From Rhodanobacter sp. OK091 (lineage in GTDB: Bacteria > Pseudomonadota > Gammaproteobacteria > Xanthomonadales > Rhodanobacteraceae): a DNA stretch of 64,000 nucleotides. The stretch lies in assembly GCF_900142825.1 (NCBI RefSeq), contig NZ_FRCH01000003.1:124001-188000 (forward strand), given 5' to 3'. How positions within the stretch are numbered: the first letter of the stretch is position 1; each line of letters begins with the position of its first letter. Positions 9,214 through 17,309 of the stretch are shown here, piece by piece. The notes under the pieces were generated by a model, which saw only the letters and a program-made list of their open reading frames with translations, did no database searches and had not been told where the DNA came from. A program made the position numbers and the translations under genes.

Positions 9214-10969
9214 GACGGTTCCGGCGATTGCCCTGCTGTTCGACGACACCGAGCTGGGCGGCCAGTTGCGGGCGGCGCTGCATGAGCGCGGCGCGCGCAT
9301 CGTGCACGAAGGGGGCGTATCCAGTCTCAGCCGCGAGTTGCTGCAGCAGGTGGGCGCCGACGTGCTGGTGGTCAACCTGGACGACGGCGCGGACGACGCG
9401 CTCGATCAGCTGTACGAGGTGATCGATGGCGATCGGCCGCGGGTGGTCTTCAACGATGCGCAAGCCAGTCGTGCGCTGATCGGCTGGGATCGCGCCCGCT
9501 GGGCACGCCATCTGGCTGTCAAAGTACTGGCCGAGGGCGATATCGACCCGCCGCGGCCTGATGATGCACGCGGTGTCGACACGCCACCCGAAGCCTCGAT
9601 GGAGGCTGCGCCGGTTGAAGTGCCGGCGGCGCCTTTCGAGGCGGTGTCGCCGGACGCGCCGCCAGTCGAGGCTGGCGAGGAACCCACGATCCAGGACCTG
9701 GAGCCGGCGCCGGATGCGGAGCTGGAACCCGACTTTCTGGTTCACGATGATGCGGGCCAACACGAACAGACGGTAGCGGTGGAGTCGGAAAACCTGGCGG
9801 CGGAGCTGGAGGCGTTGCTGGCCTCCGACGAGCTGTCGCCCGACGACAAGGACGGATCCGGCCCGGGTCTGCGCTATTTCGATGACGAGGAGCTGCCGCC
9901 GTTGCATGACGGCAATTTCGGCGAGCCGGTTGCCGCTGCCACGCTCGAGTCGTCGCCTACCGGAATCCATGAAGCCGGTTTCAACGAAACCGGACTCAAC
10001 GAAACCGGATTCAACGAAACCTTGTCCGGCGTGACGCCGCCGGCATTCCGGACCGATCATCTGCAGCTGTCGTCGCTGACCGATCCATCCGTGGCCACGA
10101 CCCCGGCCGCAGCAGCCGAACCGGTTCCGAGGGATACCTCCCCGGCCGTGCGCGCGCCGTCCGCCTGGGCGCTGGTGGACGATGACGCGGTACCGGCAGC
10201 ATCGGCGGTCGCCGAAAAGCACGATGCCGCCGTGTTCGGCATCGAGAAATTGAGTGCTGCCGATTTCCTCGCGCCGGATGTCGAACCGGTGGCGCACGGC
10301 ATGGAGGCGGTGATGAGCCTCGAGCTGGTGTCGATGGAAGAGGCGATCGCGCCGCAAGCCTATGTGCACGAGCACGAGATGGTGCTGGACGTGCTCGGTT
10401 CGGCGTTGAGCCGCGTCGTATTGCTGGGTGCGGCGGTCAGCGGCACCGACTCGGTCTGCTCGTTCCTGGGAGCATTGCCGGCGAACACGCGCCTGACCTT
10501 TCTGCATACCCAGCATCAAGGTGGTCAGTCGAGCGCGGCGCTGGTGGAAAAGTTGGCCGCGCATTGCGCGCTGCCGGTGCGACTGGCCGTTCGGGGCATT
10601 CGTGCCGCGGTTGGCGAGGTCATCGTCGTGCCCGCTGGCCAGGAAGTGCGGCTGCGTCGCGACGGCAGCATCGAGCTGCTGCCGAACGGTGCCGCAGATG
10701 CCGTGCAGGAGCCGTCGATCGACGCCAGCCTGACCATGGCGGCGAACGCCTTCGGTAGCGATGCCTTGGCGATCGTCTTCGCCGGACGTGGCAACGATGC
10801 CGTCGCCGGAGCGCAGGCGATCCATGATCGCGGCGGTCAGGTCTGGGTAGAGTCGTCGTCCGGCGATCATTTTGCCGACATGGTCAGCGGAATATTCGCC
10901 GAACGACTGGTCAGTTTCTCCGGTACGCCGCCCGAGCTGGCGGCGCACCTGATCGAGGTGTTTTCATGA
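9206..10969 (+). CDS. chpB: ChpB, CheB-like methylesterase homologue with altered active site
   Basis: A 587-residue protein starting at an ATG inside the chpA 3' end (8-base overlap). Residues 1-110 resemble a degenerate receiver domain (AIALLFDD start). A long acidic, Pro/Ala-rich linker follows, and a CheB methylesterase-like domain starts near residue 400. Known CheB enzymes use a Ser in a GAST-GG motif, a His in a QHM motif and an Asp in a GMGxDG motif to demethylate chemoreceptors. Here the first motif reads LGAAVSGTDS (from Leu407), with Ala410 at the serine position. The His (HTQHQGG) and Asp (AGRGNDAVAG) motifs remain recognisable. The domain may be catalytically weak or inactive, unless Ser412 substitutes. 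The ChpB assignment rests on fold motifs and operon position. Confidence 0.85.
   Translation: MTETVPAIALLFDDTELGGQLRAALHERGARIVHEGGVSSLSRELLQQVGADVLVVNLDDGADDALDQLYEVIDGDRPRVVFNDAQASRALIGWDRARWARHLAVKVLAEGDIDPPRPDDARGVDTPPEASMEAAPVEVPAAPFEAVSPDAPPVEAGEEPTIQDLEPAPDAELEPDFLVHDDAGQHEQTVAVESENLAAELEALLASDELSPDDKDGSGPGLRYFDDEELPPLHDGNFGEPVAAATLESSPTGIHEAGFNETGLNETGFNETLSGVTPPAFRTDHLQLSSLTDPSVATTPAAAAEPVPRDTSPAVRAPSAWALVDDDAVPAASAVAEKHDAAVFGIEKLSAADFLAPDVEPVAHGMEAVMSLELVSMEEAIAPQAYVHEHEMVLDVLGSALSRVVLLGAAVSGTDSVCSFLGALPANTRLTFLHTQHQGGQSSAALVEKLAAHCALPVRLAVRGIRAAVGEVIVVPAGQEVRLRRDGSIELLPNGAADAVQEPSIDASLTMAANAFGSDALAIVFAGRGNDAVAGAQAIHDRGGQVWVESSSGDHFADMVSGIFAERLVSFSGTPPELAAHLIEVFS
9977..10021 (+). 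repeat. three tandem 15-bp repeats in chpB linker
   Basis: Three head-to-tail copies of a 15-base unit (ggtttcaacgaaacc, ggactcaacgaaacc, ggattcaacgaaacc) encode GFNET, GLNET and GFNET in the ChpB linker. Each copy is nearly self-complementary (ggttt...aaacc). The array preserves frame. Confidence 0.9.
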
Positions 10970-11493
10970 GTGATCCGCTGCCGCGTGAAATCCGCTGCGT
11001 CCTGGTGCCGGTAGGCAACCTGCGTCTGCTGTTGCCCAATGCCACCATCGCCGAGGTGGTCACCCAGAGCAAACCCGAGCCAGTGGCCGACGCGCCTGAA
11101 TGGCTGCTCGGCCGTATCGCCTGGCGCGGCTGGCGCGTGCCGCTGGTGTCGTTCACGAAACTGGCCGGTACCGAGGAAGGCGATGCCGAGTTGAGCGTGC
11201 GTGTCGCGGTGCTCAAGGCGCTCGGCGGCAATCCGAAACTGCCGTTCATCGCCGTGCTGACCCAGGGCTTTCCACGACTGACCACATTGAATGCCGAGCT
11301 GATCATTCCCACCCATGACGGCAGCGTATTGCCGCCAGGTGTGCGCGCCCATGTGCTGGTGCGCGACGACGTGGCGATGATTCCCGATCTGGAATGGATC
11401 GAAACCGAACTGCTGAGTCTGCTCGATGCCGACGAGCTGGCTGGATTGACGGAATCCGTCGAATTGTCCGAATCGTCCGACGCGGAAGACTGA
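10966..11493 (+). CDS. chpC: ChpC-like CheW-domain protein
   Basis: A 175-residue CheW-like protein closing the Pil-Chp operon. The start ATG overlaps the chpB stop by four bases, implying translational coupling. The CheW-type core includes EIRCVLVPVGNLRLLLPNA at the N-terminus and WLLGRIAWRGWRVPLVSF, which matches the NxRG beta-turn region of PilI with Ala-Trp-Arg-Gly instead. The last 30 residues are acidic. In Pseudomonas, ChpC is an accessory coupling protein that may link further receptors to ChpA; that function is inferred here. Confidence 0.85.
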   Translation: MSDPLPREIRCVLVPVGNLRLLLPNATIAEVVTQSKPEPVADAPEWLLGRIAWRGWRVPLVSFTKLAGTEEGDAELSVRVAVLKALGGNPKLPFIAVLTQGFPRLTTLNAELIIPTHDGSVLPPGVRAHVLVRDDVAMIPDLEWIETELLSLLDADELAGLTESVELSESSDAED

Positions 11494-11507
11494 GGCGAGC
11501 CGAAGCA

Positions 11508-11528
11508 GGCGACGGCTTAACCGTCGCC
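11508..11528. terminator. hairpin between convergent chpC and rsmE
   Basis: A perfect 8-bp stem (ggcgacgg / ccgtcgcc) with a CTTAA loop lies at the meeting point of chpC and rsmE and contains the rsmE stop codon. There is no T-tract on either strand, so its role as a terminator is only suggested by its position. Confidence 0.4.
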
Positions 11529-12251
11529 GTGCAAGGCCTGCAGCGCCGCCAGTGCCGCCAGCCCTGCCGTTTCCGTGCGCAGGATGCGTGGCCCCAGCCG
11601 CAGTCCGGCAAAACCGGCGGCGGTCAGGGCGCTGATATCGCGCTCGCCCAGTCCGCCTTCCGGACCCACCACCAGCACGCCGCCGGCTGCGGTAAAGCGC
11701 AGCTCGCGGGACGCCCGCGTGGCTTCCGGCAACAACGCCAGCCGCAAGGCGCCATCATCCGCAAGACTGTGCAGCCATCCCGACAGCGGTAATGCCGGGA
11801 CGATTTCGGGCAAGCGCGCACGGCCACTCTGCTCGCACGCGCTGGCTGCCACCGCGCGCCAGTGCGCCAGCCGTTTTTCCGCGCGCGTGGCGTCCAGCTT
11901 CACTTCCGAGCGTTCGGTCAGCAACGGCACGATGCGGACGACGCCCAGTTCGGTCGCCTTCTGCACGATCAAATCCATCTTCTCGCCGCGGGCGACGCCT
12001 TGCGCCAGGGTCAGCCTCAGCGGCGACTCGTTGGCGAGCTCCTGCCGGGCCCCCACCCGTACCGCGACTTCGCGCTTGCCGACATTCTGGATGGTGGCGG
12101 CGTAGTCGCTGCCGTCGCCGTTGAACAGCGTCAGCGGGTCGCCGGCGACCAGGCGCAGCACGCGGGCGACGTGTTCCCCGGCCTGTGCCGGCAAAGACCA
12201 TTCGGTGCCGGCGGCCAGCGGCAGGTCGACATGGATACGGATGTTGCGCAT
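11517..12251 (-). CDS. rsmE: 16S rRNA m3U1498 methyltransferase RsmE
   Basis: A 244-residue SPOUT-class methyltransferase that N3-methylates U1498 of 16S rRNA using SAM. The N-terminal PUA-like part contains GEHVARVLRL. The knotted SAM-binding motifs are LVVGPEGGLGERD and LGPRILRTETA, both typical of RsmE. The ATG at 12251 gives a family-standard start (MRNIRIHVD); an in-frame ATG ten codons upstream is possible but would add an unusual extension. It converges with the Pil-Chp operon and is otherwise monocistronic. Confidence 0.95.
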   Translation of the reverse strand: MRNIRIHVDLPLAAGTEWSLPAQAGEHVARVLRLVAGDPLTLFNGDGSDYAATIQNVGKREVAVRVGARQELANESPLRLTLAQGVARGEKMDLIVQKATELGVVRIVPLLTERSEVKLDATRAEKRLAHWRAVAASACEQSGRARLPEIVPALPLSGWLHSLADDGALRLALLPEATRASRELRFTAAGGVLVVGPEGGLGERDISALTAAGFAGLRLGPRILRTETAGLAALAALQALHGDG

Positions 12252-12423
12252 GGAGCTGTCGTTCGGCGAAAAGCCCAGCATAACCGAGCATGCGCGGCAT
12301 GGCCGAGTTGGCGCCTATGGGGCAAAGCTGAATTCCAGCGAGACGAATGACCGCGATGCATTTGTTTACGGCCGTGCAAGCGCGCAGCATGGATACCCCA
12401 CGGTTACATCCGAGGTTCCCGCC

Positions 12424-12747
12424 ATGTCCAGGCCATCCATCATTGCGTTCGCCCTGATGAGCGGTTTCGGCATCAGCGCGACGACGCTCGCTCAGAGCAC
12501 CCCGCCAGCGGACACCGCCCAGGCCAGCCAGCTTGGGCAGAAACCGGCGCCGGCGGATCATCGGGTCATCAAGCCCGGCGACCGCAACTGCCTGCTTGAA
12601 ACCGGCAGCCTGATCCGGACCAGGAAGGGTGAATGCCTTCCGGTAACCGGTCGCAGCTACAGCGGTGACGAATTGCGCCGTACCGGCTATCCCGAAACCG
12701 CCCGCGCCTTGCAGGCGCTCGACCCCAGAGTCAGCGTCGGACACTGA
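12424..12747 (+). CDS. small predicted secreted protein, unknown function
   Basis: A 107-residue protein beginning with a plausible signal peptide (MSRPSIIAFALMSGFGISAT, cleavage near LAQ-STPP). The mature part is polar and has two cysteines, in NCLLETGSLI and ECLPVTGRSYS, that could form a disulphide. A GAGG ribosome site lies about 10 bases before the ATG. Codon use is like that of the neighbours. I do not recognise a named family; the Cys-TGS / Cys-TGRSYS pattern looks like a small periplasmic protein conserved in relatives, which is an impression only. It lies between divergent rsmE and convergent bioA. Confidence 0.7.
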   Translation: MSRPSIIAFALMSGFGISATTLAQSTPPADTAQASQLGQKPAPADHRVIKPGDRNCLLETGSLIRTRKGECLPVTGRSYSGDELRRTGYPETARALQALDPRVSVGH

Positions 12748-12785
12748 TCCGTGGTGGCGTTGGCCACGCTGGTCTTCGGTCTGAT

Positions 12786-14177
12786 CTATGGACCTGACCG
12801 GCTTCCCACGGCGTGGGCGATGCCGGCGATGGCAGTGTCCACCAGGTGGTCCAGCTCCTGCTCGGTGACCACGTAGGGCGGCATGAAATACACCACGTTG
12901 CCCAGCGGACGCAGCAGCGCGCCGTGCTGCAGGCCGTGCAGATACACTTGCAGACCGCGCCGTTCCGTAGCCGGAAACGGCCGCCGGGTGGTCTTGTCGG
13001 CAACCAGTTCGATCGCCGCGATCATGCCGGTCTGGCGTACCTCGGCCACATGCGGATGCTCACTCAAGGATTCCAGTCGGCGCGCCAGATGCGCGGCGAG
13101 CTGGCGATTGCGTTCAAGCACCGGCTCGTCGCGGAAGATCGCCAGCGTCTCCAGCGCTACCCGGCATGCCAGCGGATTGCCGGTGTAGCTGTGCGAATGC
13201 AGGAACGCTTTGCCGGCGTTGTATTCGGCGTAGAACGCCTCATAGATGCGACCGGTGGTGAGCACGGCCGACAACGGCAGGAAGCCACCGGTAAGACCCT
13301 TCGACAAGCACATGAGATCCGGTGACACACCGGCCTGCTCGCAGGCGAACAGTGTTCCGGTGCGGCCGAAACCCACTGCGATCTCGTCGGCGATGAAATG
13401 CACCGCGAACTCGTCGCACAGCGCGCGCAGGCCGGTCAGGTAACTGGGGTGATACATGCGCATGCCGCCGGCGCATTGCACCAGCGGCTCGACGATCACC
13501 GCACAGGTTTCGTGCGCGTGACGCTCCAACAGGGCGCGCATCTCGCCCAGGCGGCGCGCAGCCGTCTGTTCCGGCGATTCACCCGGTTCGCCTTCGTACG
13601 CATCGGGCGATGGCGCGAGGAACGGCGTCAGCAGCAACGGCGCATAGGTCTTGCGGTACAGCGCCACATCGCTGACCGACAGCGCACCCAGCGTCTCGCC
13701 GTGATAGCTGCCGCTGAGCGCGATGAAGCGGGTCTTCTCGCCATGACCCTGGTTGAGCCAGTAGTGAAAGCTCATCTTCAGCGCCACCTCGATCGCCGCG
13801 GAGCCGTTGTCGGCATAGAACACCCGATCGAGTCCGGGCGGCGTGACGCGCACCAGCTCCTCGGCGAGCTCTATCGCCGGCTCGTGAGTGAAGCCGGCGA
13901 AGATCACGTGCTCCAGCGTGCGCGCCTGTTCGGCCAGTGCGGCAGCGATGCGTGGATTGGCGTGGCCGAACAGGTTGGTCCACCACGAACTGATGCCGTC
14001 GAGGTAGCGGCGACCCTCGGCGTCGACCAGCCAGGCGCCTTCGCCGCGCACGATCGGCACCATAGGCACGTGGCCTTTGCCGGTGATGTCATGATCGTGC
14101 ATCTGCGTGCAGGGATGCCACAGGTGTTTCAGGTCGCGCGCGGCGAGCGCGGCGTTGCCGCTTGCGGGGTTGCTCAT
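12786..14177 (-). CDS. bioA: adenosylmethionine-8-amino-7-oxononanoate aminotransferase BioA
   Basis: A 463-residue class III PLP aminotransferase that converts KAPA to DAPA in biotin synthesis, using SAM as amino donor. Diagnostic features are LWHPCTQM near the N-terminus, GISSWWTNLFGH, the PLP-contacting Asp in FIADEIAVGFGRTG and the Schiff-base Lys in CLSKGLTGGFLPLS. HPCTQM and SSWWTN are typical of BioA rather than of general omega-aminotransferases. The ATG at 14177 is chosen; an in-frame ATG at 14228 would add 17 residues. No other bio gene is adjacent. It is divergent from gspN. Confidence 0.94.
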   Translation of the reverse strand: MSNPASGNAALAARDLKHLWHPCTQMHDHDITGKGHVPMVPIVRGEGAWLVDAEGRRYLDGISSWWTNLFGHANPRIAAALAEQARTLEHVIFAGFTHEPAIELAEELVRVTPPGLDRVFYADNGSAAIEVALKMSFHYWLNQGHGEKTRFIALSGSYHGETLGALSVSDVALYRKTYAPLLLTPFLAPSPDAYEGEPGESPEQTAARRLGEMRALLERHAHETCAVIVEPLVQCAGGMRMYHPSYLTGLRALCDEFAVHFIADEIAVGFGRTGTLFACEQAGVSPDLMCLSKGLTGGFLPLSAVLTTGRIYEAFYAEYNAGKAFLHSHSYTGNPLACRVALETLAIFRDEPVLERNRQLAAHLARRLESLSEHPHVAEVRQTGMIAAIELVADKTTRRPFPATERRGLQVYLHGLQHGALLRPLGNVVYFMPPYVVTEQELDHLVDTAIAGIAHAVGSRSGP

Positions 14178-14246
14178 CCGGCTATCATCGGCGTTGCGCC
14201 ATGGACGCTCAAGTCCATTCATGGACATAGGCGCTCAAGCCCGCGC

Positions 14247-15071
14247 ATGAACCGTTCCGGGAACCGACGTTTGAAGTACCTGCGAAAATACCTGCCCGGT
14301 CTCGGCCTGGTGCTGTTGGCCGCAGCCCTGCTGCTGTGGTTTCTGCCGGCACGTTGGGTGATGCCATGGGTCGGGCCGCAACTGCATGGGCTGCGTCTGC
14401 AGCAGGTGCAGGGACTGCTGTGGGATGGCCGGGCCGGCCAGGTCGTGGCAGTCGATGGCCGCGTGCTGGGGCGCTTGCAATGGCAGTTGTCCCGACGCGC
14501 GCTGCTGGGAACGCTACAACTGCAACTGGACTTCGATGGGCCGCAACTCGCCTTTTCCGGTGGGGTGCAACGATTGCCCGGGGGCCAGACCGCATGGCGC
14601 GAAGTGAACCTGCGCGCCGAGCTGGCCGCGCTGGATCCCTACATGGTGAATCAATACAGGAAATCGCCGCTGGGCCAGCCCCGCGGCGAACTGCAACTGA
14701 CGATCGATCATGCGTTGCTGCAGGGCGGCTGGCCGCTGCAACTGCAGGCGCAGGCGCAATGGCGCCATGCCGTCATGCATACGCGCGGCGGCGACGTGGC
14801 GCTGGGCGATCTGCAATGGCAGGCGCAAGCGCAGAACGGCGTGATTCAGGCACAAGTACATGATGACGGGAAGGGGCCGTTGCATGCGGACGGCCAAATG
14901 CAGCTGAGTCCGCTCGGCTGGCGACTGGACGCGATGCTGCGTCCCCGACAGACTGATCCGGCATTGCGTCGATGGCTGGCCGGGTTGGGACAACCGGCCG
15001 CCGACGGCAGCGTGCATATCCGGCGCAGCAGCGGGCTGGCCGGCAGCGTGCCGGCGCCATCACCCAACTAA
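14247..15071 (+). CDS. gspN: type II secretion system protein N (GspN)
   Basis: A 274-residue bitopic inner-membrane protein. A short basic cytoplasmic tail precedes one membrane segment at about residues 17-37 (LGLVLLAAALLLWFLPARWV), followed by a periplasmic domain rich in alternating Leu/Gln strands (GQLHGLRLQQVQGLLWDGRAG-type pattern). LLWDGRAG and the Leu-Gln strands fit GspN, an accessory subunit of type II secretion. Frame choice is supported by the promoter-side ATG at 14247 and by codon use; a longer upstream reading frame only shadows bioA. No other gsp genes are in the window, so its partners lie elsewhere. The next gene starts 15 bases downstream. Confidence 0.82.
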   Translation: MNRSGNRRLKYLRKYLPGLGLVLLAAALLLWFLPARWVMPWVGPQLHGLRLQQVQGLLWDGRAGQVVAVDGRVLGRLQWQLSRRALLGTLQLQLDFDGPQLAFSGGVQRLPGGQTAWREVNLRAELAALDPYMVNQYRKSPLGQPRGELQLTIDHALLQGGWPLQLQAQAQWRHAVMHTRGGDVALGDLQWQAQAQNGVIQAQVHDDGKGPLHADGQMQLSPLGWRLDAMLRPRQTDPALRRWLAGLGQPAADGSVHIRRSSGLAGSVPAPSPN

Positions 15072-15086
15072 GGACGCGAGACAGAC

Positions 15087-15863
15087 ATGAATCCAGATAT
15101 CGCCGCATCGGCCCTGGCCGCCGCACGCGAGGCCGCCGCGGCCGCTGCCGAGGTGATCCGGCACTACTGGCGGCGCGGCGTCGAAGTGGAGCTGAAGTCC
15201 GATGCGACGCCGGTGACCGTGGCCGACCGCGAGGCCGAGCAGGCGATCCGGAAAATCCTGCAGGCAGCGTTGCCGCAGGCGTCCATTTACGGCGAGGAGT
15301 TCGGTCTGGATGGCGAGCGCGGCGGCCTGCTGTGGCTGGTCGATCCGCTGGACGGCACCAAGAGCTTCGTGCGCCGCACGCCGTTCTTCTCGACCCAGAT
15401 CGCGCTGATGGATGGCGATGAGCTGGTGCTCGGCGTGTCCAGCGCGCCGATCTACGGCGAGACGATGTGGGCCAGCAATGGCCTTGGAGCATGGCTCGAT
15501 GGCGAACGCGTGCAAGTGGCCGCCACCAGCACGATCGGCGAGACTTCGATCTCCATCGGCAACGTCAAGACGCTCACCGCCGATGCGCGCTGGGATGCGC
15601 TGGGTGCGTTGATCCGCGACAGCAACCGCATCCGCGGCTACGGCGATTTCTGCCATTACCACCTGCTGGCGCGCGGCAGCCTGGACCTGGTGATCGAGTC
15701 GGACGTGAACATCCTCGACATCGCAGCTCTCGCGGCGATCGTGCGCGAAGCCGGTGGCATGTTCACCGATCTCGACGGCGCGCCATTGACGCTGGATACG
15801 CGCAGCGTGCTGGCCGGCACGCCGGCGATCCATGCGCAGGCATTGCAACGCCTGCGGCGCTAA
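15087..15863 (+). CDS. inositol-monophosphatase family phosphatase, HisN-like
   Basis: A 258-residue Mg-dependent phosphatase of the IMPase superfamily. Metal-binding motifs are GEE at residues 69-71, DPLDGT at 86-91 and Asp211 in NILDIAAL. The last motif has no Trp before the Asp and resembles HisN-type histidinol-phosphatases (xxDIAAL-IV-EAGG) more than inositol monophosphatases (WDxAAG). The substrate could be histidinol phosphate, inositol phosphate or another small phosphoester. It lies 15 bases after gspN and 23 bases before nudE, in the same direction, and is followed by a second member of the superfamily (CysQ). Confidence 0.85.
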   Translation: MNPDIAASALAAAREAAAAAAEVIRHYWRRGVEVELKSDATPVTVADREAEQAIRKILQAALPQASIYGEEFGLDGERGGLLWLVDPLDGTKSFVRRTPFFSTQIALMDGDELVLGVSSAPIYGETMWASNGLGAWLDGERVQVAATSTIGETSISIGNVKTLTADARWDALGALIRDSNRIRGYGDFCHYHLLARGSLDLVIESDVNILDIAALAAIVREAGGMFTDLDGAPLTLDTRSVLAGTPAIHAQALQRLRR

Positions 15864-15886
15864 GCGCCCCGCGCTAGAATGCCCCG

Positions 15887-16444
15887 ATGCCAAAATTACC
15901 GATCATCCACGCGACGCGCGACGTCCACGACAGTCGCTTCCTTCAGGTCGAACAGGTCGATCTGGAGTTTTCCAACGGCGTGCGGCGCACCTACGAACGC
16001 CTGAAAGGCAGCGGCCTTGGCGCTGTGATCATCGTGCCGATGCTGGACGACGACACCGTGCTTCTGGTTCGCGAATATGGCGGCGGCGTGGGCCGTTACG
16101 AACTGGGCCTGCCGAAGGGCCGGCTCGACCAGGACGAGACTGCCGAGCAAGGCGCCGAGCGCGAGCTGAAGGAAGAGATCGGCTATGGCGCCCACAAGCT
16201 GAAGATCCTGCACAACCTGTCGCTGTCGCCGGCTTACATGACGCACATGGCGCATGTGGTGCTGGCGCAGGACCTGTATCCGGAGCGGCTGGAAGGCGAC
16301 GAGCCGGAAGAGCTCGAGGTGGTGCCGTGGAAGATGTCCGAACTGCATACCTTGCTCGGTCGCGACGACGTGACCGAAGGGCGCTCGATCGCTGCGCTGT
16401 TCATGGCCCGCGAATACCTCGCCGGGCGCTTTCAGCGCACATGA
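15887..16444 (+). CDS. nudE: NudE-type ADP-sugar/NADH Nudix hydrolase
   Basis: A 185-residue Nudix hydrolase, the normal NudE length. The Nudix box G-x5-E-x7-REL-x-EE-x-G is complete (GRLDQDE... then RELKEEIGY), with the Glu residues that bind Mg. NudE cleaves ADP-ribose, NADH and diadenosine compounds to AMP plus a second phosphate product. Upstream strands (VIIVPMLDDDTVLLVREY) and the downstream LSLSPAYMTHMAHVVLAQ segment match this subfamily. Its stop overlaps the cysQ start by ATGA; pairing with CysQ is common and makes sense because both act on adenosine nucleotides. Confidence 0.92.
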   Translation: MPKLPIIHATRDVHDSRFLQVEQVDLEFSNGVRRTYERLKGSGLGAVIIVPMLDDDTVLLVREYGGGVGRYELGLPKGRLDQDETAEQGAERELKEEIGYGAHKLKILHNLSLSPAYMTHMAHVVLAQDLYPERLEGDEPEELEVVPWKMSELHTLLGRDDVTEGRSIAALFMAREYLAGRFQRT

Positions 16445-17256
16445 GTACCGTCCCCGACTTTGCCCGGCAGATCGGCGAGATCGCTCGTGACGCCGGCGCG
16501 GCGATCCTGGCGATCTACCACAGTGACTTCGCGGTGCAGACCAAGGCCGACGCCTCGCCGCTGACCGCCGCCGATCTGGCCGCCCAGCAGATCATCCTGG
16601 CCGGTCTGGGCAGCCTCGATCCGGCGTTGCCGATATTGTCGGAGGAGGCCAAGGCGCTGCCGTGGTCTGAACGCCGGCACTGGTCGCGTTACTGGCTGGT
16701 CGATCCGCTCGACGGCACTCGCGAGTTCGTCAAGCGCAACGGCGAGTTCACCGTCAATATCGCGCTGATCGACGAAGGCCAGCCCGTGCTGGGCGTGGTG
16801 CTGGCTCCAGTGACCGGGGAGCTGTATGTCGCCGCGCGTGGGCAGGGCTCCTGGCTGCAGACGCAGGCGGAAGGCGAATGGCAGCGCATCCGCACCCGCC
16901 CGCTGGGGCAGTCGCCGCTGGTGGCGGGCAGCCGTTCGCACGGAGGCTCGCAGGGCACCTTGCTGCAGCAGTTGATAGGCAGAGATTACGAACTTGTGCC
17001 GCTCGGCTCGTCCTTGAAATTCTGCCTGATCGCACGCGGTGCGGCCGACGTCTATCTGCGTCTTGGCCTCACCAGCGAATGGGACACCGCCGCCGCGCAA
17101 TGCGTGCTGGACGAGGCTGGCGGCGCCGTGCTGGATCTGTCCGGCCAGCCGTTCCGCTACAACCGGGGCGAGTCGCTGCTGAATCCCGAATTCATCGCCG
17201 TCGGCGACGGGTCGGTCGATTGGGCGGCACGGCTGCAGGCGGCGAACGGGGAGTGA
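16441..17256 (+). CDS. cysQ: 3'(2'),5'-bisphosphate nucleotidase CysQ
   Basis: A 271-residue IMPase-superfamily enzyme that dephosphorylates PAP to AMP, removing a by-product of sulfate assimilation. Motifs are SEEAK, the metal site WLVDPLDGTREFVKR, FTVNIALI and EWDTAAA, all characteristic of CysQ. The ATG overlaps the nudE stop, which fixes the start. mazG begins 53 bases downstream. Confidence 0.93.
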   Translation: MSTVPDFARQIGEIARDAGAAILAIYHSDFAVQTKADASPLTAADLAAQQIILAGLGSLDPALPILSEEAKALPWSERRHWSRYWLVDPLDGTREFVKRNGEFTVNIALIDEGQPVLGVVLAPVTGELYVAARGQGSWLQTQAEGEWQRIRTRPLGQSPLVAGSRSHGGSQGTLLQQLIGRDYELVPLGSSLKFCLIARGAADVYLRLGLTSEWDTAAAQCVLDEAGGAVLDLSGQPFRYNRGESLLNPEFIAVGDGSVDWAARLQAANGE

Positions 17257-17309
17257 ATGCCAGGCTGCCTCCTCTCTTTTCTCACTCCTCTCCACTCTCC
17301 ACTCGACCC

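Noticed and set aside
9065..10948. 627-codon minus-strand frame opposite chpB
   Set aside because: Very Arg/Gln/His-rich, no motifs; chpB on the plus strand has recognisable domains and coupling to both neighbours.
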